Source: an uncultured Devosia sp.
GTDB taxonomy: Bacteria > Pseudomonadota > Alphaproteobacteria > Rhizobiales > Devosiaceae
Reading direction: 5' to 3'
Length of the DNA stretch: 7,177 nt
Assembly (NCBI GenBank): GCA_946480655.1
Contig: CAMLKN010000114.1
Location: 1 to 7,177 of the forward strand
This document shows positions 1-4,926 of this stretch, in pieces. The notes beneath the pieces were generated by a model that was given only the letters and a program-made list of their open reading frames with translations, searched no databases and was not told where the DNA came from. The translations under genes were made by a program, and so were the position numbers. The stretch's first letter is position 1; each line of letters opens with the position of its first letter.

Positions 1-869
1 CCGGCGAGTTCGCCGCCCTGAAGCACGCCCTGCTGCACCAGGTCGATGGTGAGGCCGGATGGCGTGGTCAGCGTCAGCTTGCCGACCTTGCTGTCGCTGG
101 TGCTGGTGGTCGCCAGGGAGGTCGGCGACAGGGCGCCGGCCGTGGCGAACTTGAAGGTGGAAAAGCCATTGTCGAGCAGCCCCACGCCCGAGCGGGTCAT
201 CAGCGCCACCGTGCCATCGGCCCGATACTCAGCCTGCACGTCGATGACCTCGGCGACCGAGGCCACCAGACGATCGCGTTGGTCGTAGAGCTGGGCACGG
301 GCCGTGTCGGTCATCCCGAGGTCCAGCATGCGCTTGTTCACCTCGTCGAGCGAGATGAGCATGGCATTGACTTCTGACACGTCGTTGGCGATGCGCGTCT
401 CGGCTTCCTGGCGAAGCTGCTGGATCACGCCCGACATGGTGTTGAGCTGCTGGGCAAAGGCCTGGGCCCCGGCCACGACATTGGCGCGCGTGGGATAGTC
501 GTCCGGGCTCGTCGCCAGCGCCTGCAGGGAATTCTTGAGCGAACCGAACATGGTGTCGAGCGAGTTCGCATCGCCCGGCTTGCCGAGATACCCCTGGAGC
601 TTGCTGAGATAGTCGCCCATGACACTCGACATGGACGTGTCCGACACCTGGCGGTTGTAATAGGTCTGGAGGCTGAGGTTGAAGGCCCGGTCTACACCGG
701 CCGAGCGCGCATAGGTGCTGTTGACCGACGAATAGTCGATGATGTTCAGCGACTGGCGGTGATAGCCCGGCGTGCCCGAATTGGCGATGTTCCGGCTCAG
801 GATCGTGATGGAATCCTGGCTGGTCCGCAGACCCGATACAGCATTCGAAAGTGACGAAACCAGACCCAT
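1..869 (-). CDS. flgK: Flagellar hook-associated protein FlgK (HAP1), N-terminal part, cut by window edge
   Basis: FlgK forms the junction between the hook and the flagellin filament outside the cell, after export by the flagellar type III apparatus. Reading the minus strand from ATG at 869 gives an open frame of 289 codons with no stop, starting MGLVSSLSNAVSGLRTSQ. Residues 25-38 carry the rod/hook-family N-terminal motif (SRNIANSGTPGY), and residues about 100-200 are long amphipathic helices with NxxDQRDxLVxxVAEx-like spacing (YDQRDRLVASVAEVIDV), both typical of FlgK. There is no cleavable signal peptide, as expected for a type III substrate. The ATG is preceded by GAGGG nine bases upstream. 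It follows flgE by 68 bp on the same strand, so the two are probably cotranscribed. The C-terminal half lies beyond position 1. The family assignment is confident; only the missing half prevents checking the D0 C-terminal helix. Confidence 0.93.
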   Translation of the reverse strand, partial: MGLVSSLSNAVSGLRTSQDSITILSRNIANSGTPGYHRQSLNIIDYSSVNSTYARSAGVDRAFNLSLQTYYNRQVSDTSMSSVMGDYLSKLQGYLGKPGDANSLDTMFGSLKNSLQALATSPDDYPTRANVVAGAQAFAQQLNTMSGVIQQLRQEAETRIANDVSEVNAMLISLDEVNKRMLDLGMTDTARAQLYDQRDRLVASVAEVIDVQAEYRADGTVALMTRSGVGLLDNGFSTFKFATAGALSPTSLATTSTSDSKVGKLTLTTPSGLTIDLVQQGVLQGGELA

Positions 870-897
870 GATCGCGGCCCTCAAACTGGAAACTGGC

Positions 898-916
898 CCG
901 GGGCGTCACGCCCCGG
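898..916 (-). repeat. Intercistronic hairpin between flgE and flgK
   Basis: A perfect 8-bp inverted repeat (CCGGGGCG / CGCCCCGG) with a 3-base loop sits in the 68-bp spacer, 29 bases upstream of the flgK start. No run of T follows it on the minus strand; the sequence after the stem has a tandem CCAGTTT CCAGTTT and then the flgK ribosome binding site. This makes a full intrinsic terminator unlikely. A partial terminator or an mRNA-stability element that sets the FlgE:FlgK ratio is plausible, but this is inference. Confidence 0.4.
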
Positions 917-937
917 ACCGTGTACTCAGGTTCCGCC

Positions 938-2713
938 TCAGCGGATCATGTTCAGGGCTTCCTGCAGCATCTCGTCGGCGGTCGAGACGATACGGGTGCC
1001 AGCCGAATAGGCCTGCTGGGTGATGATGAGCTTGGTGAATTCGTCGGAGATGTCGGTATTGGACGCCTCAAGAGCGCCGCCGATAATGCCCGAGCCGGAG
1101 AGATCGAAGATCGGCTCGCCCGATTCCGAAGTGGCCTCATAGACACCGCCGTCCAGGCGCTTGAGCGAATTGACGCCATTGAACTGCGCCGTCACCACCT
1201 GAGCCATTTCGATGCGTTCGCCATTGGAATAGGTGGCAACCACACGGCCGCTATCGGTGATGGCCACCGAGAGGAATTCGCCCGCGCCGTAACCGTTCTG
1301 GTTGAGCGTGGACACCGTCACCGTGCCGTTGACGTCAGCGAATTGCGAGACGCCATTGGTGTCGTGGGCCAGCACCACGTCGCCGATCAGCACACCATTG
1401 ACGCGCAGATCGTCGATGGTGGCCTGGGGAACGCTGGTCGAGAGCGAACCATTGCTGCCGAACTCGTAGTCCTGTCCGATATTGGTCCAGGCCGGCGAAC
1501 CACCCACGGCGGCACTGTCGGAGAGATAGAACAGGTTCCAGCGATCCGTACCACCCGAAGCCGCGCTGTCGACCTTGGCCCAACGCAGCTGCACGTTCAC
1601 CGGTGCACCATTGCTGGCATAGACTGTGATGGCGCCGCCAGAGATCGAGTTGGCGACGAAGTCATCGGCATCATCGGCTGAGACGAAATTGACGTCGGCC
1701 AGGGTCGGCGCCGAGGAAGCCTGCGGGTCGGTGAGGCCGAGTGCCGTTTCCAGTGCCGCACTCACGCCCGAGATCGAGAAGCTGGCATGATAGTCCGTGC
1801 CCAGCGTCACGTTGAACTGGTTCGTACCATTGAGGCCAACGGTTGCCGACGCCGCCGCGCCGCCGCCGAAGTCGCGCAGTTCGGCCTGCATGTCGTCCAG
1901 AACGTTCTGCACGGTGCGCGGGCCGGTAATATCGATGGCAACACCATCGGTCGGCACCGGCGAGGGGCTGGCGTAGAAATTGAACTCGACCGCAATGCCG
2001 TTGACGGTGATCGTCATGGTGTCGCCATCGGCAAAGACGGTGGTCGCAAGGTTGGCACCGGCGCCGGCACCGAGGTTGACCGAACCATTGGCGGCGGCCG
2101 ACGTGGAGCCTGCCGCGAACTGTTCCGATCCCAGCAACTCGCTGTTGTAGACGGTCGACTTGTAATTGGCCGTCTTGGGCAACTGCGGCAGGTTGGACTG
2201 GTAGTTGATGGTGGTCGTCACATTGGCCGGCAGGAAGGCATTGGACAATTCGATCACCTCGGGCACGGAGCCCGAAATGTTGCCGGTGGCCGGATCGATG
2301 GGCAGCCCCTTGAGGTAGTAGCCAGCGCCGTTGACCAGGAGACCATCCTTGTCGATCTCGAAGTCACCGCGGCGGGTGAAGTAGCTCGAGCCGGCGAATA
2401 CCGAATTGCCGTCCGACTGGCCAACCTTGGGCTCGACCACGAAGAAGCCATTGGCGTTGAGCGCCACATAGGTCTCGTTCGACGACGTCTGGATATCGCC
2501 CTGAATATTGTTGGTGGCGCGCGACTGCGCCAGAACCGCACCCGGCACCTGCGACTTCAGCGGCGCATCGGGAATGAGATCGAGGAAGCTCGTTTCCATT
2601 CGCTTGTAGCCGACAGTCTGCGAGTTCGCGATATTGCCCGAAATGTTCTCCAGGGCATGCGACTGCGCCCGCAGGCCGGTCACCGCACTGGAAAGAGCCC
2701 CATAGATACCCAT
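938..2713 (-). CDS. flgE: Flagellar hook protein FlgE
   Basis: FlgE polymerises into the curved hook, the universal joint between rod and filament. The product is 591 aa. Residues 22-37 hold the rod/hook N-terminal motif (ENISGNIANSQTVGYK), and residues 82-96 the FlgE/F/G core (YVALNANGFFVVEPK). Residues 548-591 are the conserved C-terminal helix (GALEASNTDISDEFTKLIITQQAYSAGTR and onward, ending LNMIR). N- and C-terminal helices form the D0/D1 core. The middle (about 205-460) is an expanded, Ala/Gly/Ser/Thr-rich variable region, making this clearly longer than the roughly 400-aa enteric FlgE; residues about 212-330 look like a flagellin-hook IN-type module. The start was placed at the ATG at 2713 because it has GGAG six bases upstream and begins with the family motif MGIYGALSSAVTGL. 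The frame stays open 71 codons further upstream, but that stretch holds the promoter. No Cys in the protein. Confidence 0.95.
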   Translation of the reverse strand: MGIYGALSSAVTGLRAQSHALENISGNIANSQTVGYKRMETSFLDLIPDAPLKSQVPGAVLAQSRATNNIQGDIQTSSNETYVALNANGFFVVEPKVGQSDGNSVFAGSSYFTRRGDFEIDKDGLLVNGAGYYLKGLPIDPATGNISGSVPEVIELSNAFLPANVTTTINYQSNLPQLPKTANYKSTVYNSELLGSEQFAAGSTSAAANGSVNLGAGAGANLATTVFADGDTMTITVNGIAVEFNFYASPSPVPTDGVAIDITGPRTVQNVLDDMQAELRDFGGGAAASATVGLNGTNQFNVTLGTDYHASFSISGVSAALETALGLTDPQASSAPTLADVNFVSADDADDFVANSISGGAITVYASNGAPVNVQLRWAKVDSAASGGTDRWNLFYLSDSAAVGGSPAWTNIGQDYEFGSNGSLSTSVPQATIDDLRVNGVLIGDVVLAHDTNGVSQFADVNGTVTVSTLNQNGYGAGEFLSVAITDSGRVVATYSNGERIEMAQVVTAQFNGVNSLKRLDGGVYEATSESGEPIFDLSGSGIIGGALEASNTDISDEFTKLIITQQAYSAGTRIVSTADEMLQEALNMIR

Positions 2714-2764
2714 CTGTAACTCCGTAATCCCCGTTGCGCCGCAGGGCGCGCTCGGCAACCACGA

Positions 2765-2781
2765 TGCAAAGGCAATGCCAA
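2765..2781 (-). promoter_or_regulatory. Sigma-54 (-24/-12) promoter for flgE
   Basis: The minus strand reads TTGGCATTGCCTTTGCA. This fits the RpoN consensus TTGGCAC-N5-TTGCW, with one mismatch (T for C after TGGCA) and the required spacing: GG at 2779/2778 and GC at 2767/2766. The predicted transcription start is near 2754, giving a 5' leader of about 41 nt before the flgE ATG. Hook genes in Caulobacter are known to be RpoN-dependent, which agrees with this placement. No competing -35/-10 pair was evident facing flgE. Confidence 0.65.
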
Positions 2782-2796
2782 CTGGCTGAGCCCTTG

Positions 2797-2812
2797 TTTT
2801 TCCATAGTTTTT
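2797..2812. promoter_or_regulatory. Phased A-tracts (possible DNA bend) upstream of the flgE promoter
   Basis: Two runs of five T (A on the minus strand) at 2797-2801 and 2808-2812 are spaced 11 bp start to start, close to one helical turn. They stand out in GC-rich surroundings. Phased A-tracts curve DNA, and sigma-54 promoters commonly have a bend or IHF site between promoter and enhancer. A convincing IHF consensus was not seen, so intrinsic bending is the safer reading. Confidence 0.4.
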
Positions 2813-2865
2813 GGCTCCGAAGCAGGCCGAATGCGGCGACAAGGCGGCAATTGAGTCCGAGCTGG

Positions 2866-2880
2866 CGGCAGTTTTTGCCG
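2866..2880. promoter_or_regulatory. Candidate enhancer site (FlbD/ftr-like palindrome) for flgE
   Basis: A perfect inverted repeat CGGCA-GTTTT-TGCCG is centred at about 2873, some 119 bp upstream of the predicted flgE start. That is the usual distance for an activator of sigma-54 polymerase. FlbD sites (ftr elements) of Caulobacter flagellar promoters contain CGGCA/TGCCG half-sites at about -100, so FlbD is the likely binder. An additional CGGCA half-site lies at 2845-2849. The FlbD identity is inferred from memory of the consensus and is not proven here. Confidence 0.45.
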
Positions 2881-2896
2881 ATTGCTTGAGATCGGC
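2877..2896. repeat. Inverted repeat GCCGAT-N8-ATCGGC
   Basis: A perfect 6-bp dyad with an 8-bp spacer shares its left arm with the CGGCA-N5-TGCCG palindrome, and its spacer and right arm overlap the possible -35 element (2886-2891) of the rightward promoter. It could be a second activator or repressor site for the divergent pair. It could also be a chance dyad, given the local GC content. Confidence 0.3.
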
Positions 2897-2912
2897 GCGG
2901 GCTTGCTTTAAA
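2886..2912 (+). promoter_or_regulatory. Possible sigma-70-type promoter for the NTPase gene
   Basis: TTGAGA at 2886-2891 and TTTAAA at 2907-2912 form a -35/-10-like pair with a 15-bp spacer (16 bp if TTAAAC is used). The implied transcription start is near 2919. That would give a leader of roughly 42 nt to the ATG at 2962 but only about 15 nt to the GTG at 2935. The spacer is short of the optimum, so this is tentative. Confidence 0.35.
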
Positions 2913-2961
2913 CGCAACGGGAACAACCCGGGCTGTGTCGGACCCGGCGGAGCGTCGGTTT

Positions 2962-3828
2962 ATGCTGTTTTCCAGTATCGATGAGTTCGTGAAGGCCCCG
3001 CGCCGCACCGTGACCGTGTTCGGCATGGCCGGCGTGGGCAAGACACGCCTCTCCAACATGCTGCGCGCCAATCACTGGTTCCACTATTCGGCCGATTACC
3101 GCATCGGCACGCGATACATGGGCGAGTTCATCGTCGACAATTTCAAGCGCGAGGCCATGAAGGTGCCCTTCCTGGCGCAACTTTTGCGCACGGACTCGAT
3201 CTACATCTCGTCCAACATCACCTTCGACAACCTCGACCCGCTCTCGACCTATCTGGGCACGCCCGGCGACCCGGCACGCGGCGGCCTGCCGCTCGAGGAA
3301 TACCAGCGCCGTCAGGAGCAGCACCGCGTCGCCGAGGTCGCAGCGCTTTGCGACGTTCCCTACTTCATCGAGCGCGCCAAGGCGCTTTACGGTTATGACG
3401 ATTTCATCGCGGATACGGGCGGATCGCTGATCGAGGTCATAGACCCCGCCAATCCGGAAGACCCCGTGGTCAAGACGCTCGCTGCCAGCACGGCGCTGAT
3501 CTACATCCGAGGTACGGACAAGGACGCGACAGAACTGGTCAAGCGTTTCAAGAAGTCGCCCAAGCCCATGTATTACAGGCCACATTTCCTTCTCGAGAAG
3601 TGGGCCGAGTACAAGCTGATGCACGGCATAATCGAAGATTGCGACGTCGATCCTGCCGGCTTCGGCGCATGGGGCTTCGAAGCTCTGCTGCATGACCGCC
3701 TGCCGCGCTACCAGGCGCTGGCCGACAATTTCGGCTATGTGGTTGAGGCATCGGACCTGGCCACCGTGCGCGACGGCGACGAATTCGTCGATCTGGTCGC
3801 CTCGGCCATCGAGAAGCGAATGCGCTAG
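2962..3828 (+). CDS. P-loop NTPase of unknown function
   Basis: The product is 288 aa with a Walker A motif GMAGVGKT at residues 21-28, directly after a beta strand (RTVTVFG). This is the fold start of kinase-like P-loop NTPases. A second strand-like block, FIADTGGSLIEV (148-159), is the best Walker B or acceptor-loop candidate, and ALIYIRG (178-184) looks like the next core strand. The conserved-looking YRIGTRYMGEF (residues 46-56) after the first helix may be a substrate segment. There are no membrane segments and no signal peptide, so it is probably cytosolic. ATG 2962 was chosen because GGAG lies nine bases upstream; an in-frame GTG at 2935 would add nine residues but has a poor ribosome binding site. 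I do not recognise a named family; the reaction and substrate are unknown. It is divergent from flgE and 72 bp upstream of metA, with a strong hairpin between, so no operon with metA is implied. Confidence 0.85.
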   Translation: MLFSSIDEFVKAPRRTVTVFGMAGVGKTRLSNMLRANHWFHYSADYRIGTRYMGEFIVDNFKREAMKVPFLAQLLRTDSIYISSNITFDNLDPLSTYLGTPGDPARGGLPLEEYQRRQEQHRVAEVAALCDVPYFIERAKALYGYDDFIADTGGSLIEVIDPANPEDPVVKTLAASTALIYIRGTDKDATELVKRFKKSPKPMYYRPHFLLEKWAEYKLMHGIIEDCDVDPAGFGAWGFEALLHDRLPRYQALADNFGYVVEASDLATVRDGDEFVDLVASAIEKRMR

Positions 3829-3857
3829 CGCGCGGCGTCCCAGAGACGCCAGCGCGC
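3828..3857 (+). terminator. Strong hairpin after the NTPase gene, in the metA leader
   Basis: GCGCGC-GGCGTC pairs with GACGCC-A-GCGCGC, giving a 12-bp stem with one bulged A and a 5-base loop (CCAGA). It begins at the last base of the NTPase stop codon. A T-rich but interrupted stretch follows only from about 3870, so it is an imperfect intrinsic terminator. It could instead be a structured 5' leader of metA. Confidence 0.45.
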
Positions 3858-3900
3858 CGGCTTGAATCGCTTTCTCGTTTTACCCAGCTAAGAGGCTGCC

Positions 3901-4812
3901 ATGCCTATTCGAATTCCCGACAATCTGCCCGCACGAAAGACCCTCGAGGACGAGGGCGTCAATGTGATGGATTCCAGCCGCGCCGCGCGGCAGGACATCC
4001 GCCCGCTCGAATTCGGCCTTTTGAACCTGATGCCCAACAAGGAGCGGACGGAAACCCAGTTCGCGCGCCTGATCGGGGCCACGCCGCTGCAGATCAACCT
4101 GAGCCTGGTTCGGGTGACCGAGCACCAGTCCAAGAACACGCCTGAGGACTACCTCAACACCTTCTACCAGACCTGGGAGGAGGTGAAGGAGCGCAAGTTC
4201 GACGGCTTCATCGTCACCGGCGCGCCGGTCGCCAATCTGCCCTTTGAGCAGGTGCGCTACTGGCCCGAAATGCTCGAAATCATGGAGTGGACCCGCACCA
4301 ATGTGCACCACACCATGTTCATCTGCTGGGGCGCCCAGGCCGCTCTGCACCATTTCCATGGCGCGCGCCGCTACCGCATGGACAAGAAGGCCTTCGGTGT
4401 CTTCCGCCACCAGGTGATCAACAAGCGCTCGCCCTTCCTGCGCGGCATGTCCGACAGCCCGATGATCCCGGTGTCACGCTACAATGACATCGACCGCACC
4501 ACATTGGGGAGCAACCTCGAAATCCTGATCGACAACCAGGATATCGGCCTTTGCATGCTCGGAGACCGCAACGAGCGCGCCGTCTACTTCCTCAACCATC
4601 TGGAATATGACAACCGCTCGCTGGCCGACGAATATGAGCGCGACATCAAGGCGGGTCTCGACACGGCCCCGCCGGTCAACCTCTTCCCCAATGGCGACAC
4701 CAGCGCCGAACCCGAAAACCGCTGGCGCAGCCATGCGCATCTCCTGTTCCAGAACTGGATCAATGAGATCTACCAGACGACTCCGTTCGAGCTGGAGAAG
4801 ATCGGGCAGTAG
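3901..4812 (+). CDS. metA: Homoserine O-acyltransferase MetA
   Basis: MetA acylates L-homoserine, the first committed step of methionine synthesis, in the cytosol. The product is 303 aa, close to the family length (about 300-310). Family residues are in place: LMPNKERTETQ with Lys47, the catalytic Cys142 in ICWGAQA (141-147), the His233/Glu235 pair in LNHLEYD, Arg247, and the C-terminal WRSHAHLLFQNW (275-286). At residue 111, the acyl-donor position in TGAPVAN (106-112), there is Ala. Acetyl-CoA enzymes (Bacillus cereus type) have Glu and succinyl-CoA enzymes (E. coli type) have Gly, so the donor is unresolved. The rest of the active-site text (CWGAQA rather than the enteric CWAVQA) looks more like the acetyl type. 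The ATG has AAGAGG five bases upstream. No SAM-II riboswitch is recognisable in the 72-bp leader. A hairpin terminator follows the stop. Confidence 0.97.
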   Translation: MPIRIPDNLPARKTLEDEGVNVMDSSRAARQDIRPLEFGLLNLMPNKERTETQFARLIGATPLQINLSLVRVTEHQSKNTPEDYLNTFYQTWEEVKERKFDGFIVTGAPVANLPFEQVRYWPEMLEIMEWTRTNVHHTMFICWGAQAALHHFHGARRYRMDKKAFGVFRHQVINKRSPFLRGMSDSPMIPVSRYNDIDRTTLGSNLEILIDNQDIGLCMLGDRNERAVYFLNHLEYDNRSLADEYERDIKAGLDTAPPVNLFPNGDTSAEPENRWRSHAHLLFQNWINEIYQTTPFELEKIGQ

Positions 4813-4820
4813 AGCCAACC

Positions 4821-4846
4821 GCCCCCTCGGGAAGACCTGAGGGGGC
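4821..4846 (+). terminator. Hairpin terminator after metA
   Basis: GCCCCCTC pairs perfectly with GAGGGGGC, and the stem can extend by GGG/CCT (one G-T pair) to 11 bp around an AAGA loop. It lies eight bases after the metA stop. No T-run follows; GC-rich alphaproteobacteria often lack one. It probably ends or attenuates metA transcription, which implies a separate promoter for ycjX. Confidence 0.55.
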
Positions 4847-4926
4847 CCGCCCCCGATTGCAGCGCGCCTGCCTCTTTGCAAACCGGCCCCCGCTCCCTAC
4901 CTTGCAGGGACACTTGGGGACAAACC

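Noticed and set aside
229..909. 226-codon minus-strand frame overlapping flgK
   Set aside because: It is in another frame of the same strand as flgK, which has the family motifs, a ribosome binding site and an uninterrupted frame to the window edge.
1787..2719. 310-codon plus-strand open frame opposite flgE
   Set aside because: It lies fully antisense to a certain flgE, has Arg/Gly/His-rich low-information composition and no recognisable motif; long antisense frames are expected in GC-rich DNA.
2714..2926. 71-codon upstream extension of flgE
   Set aside because: It would contain the sigma-54 promoter, and the ATG at 2713 has a good ribosome binding site and starts exactly at the family N-terminus.
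2935..2961. GTG start for the NTPase gene, nine residues longer
   Set aside because: No ribosome binding site in front, and it would leave only about 15 nt of leader from the candidate promoter; the ATG at 2962 has GGAG nine bases upstream.
2908..3693. 261-codon minus-strand open frame opposite the NTPase gene
   Set aside because: It is the mirror of a frame with a clear Walker A motif; the predicted protein has no family features of its own.
3845..3900. SAM-II riboswitch before metA
   Set aside because: AGCTAAGAGG near the start resembles its 3' end, but the 5' stem and the GATTT loop segment are missing and no pseudoknot pairing could be built.
4876..4926. TTG start for ycjX, 17 residues longer
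   Set aside because: No convincing ribosome binding site, and the extra residues do not resemble YcjX N-termini; the region holds the GGGGA site used by TTG 4927.
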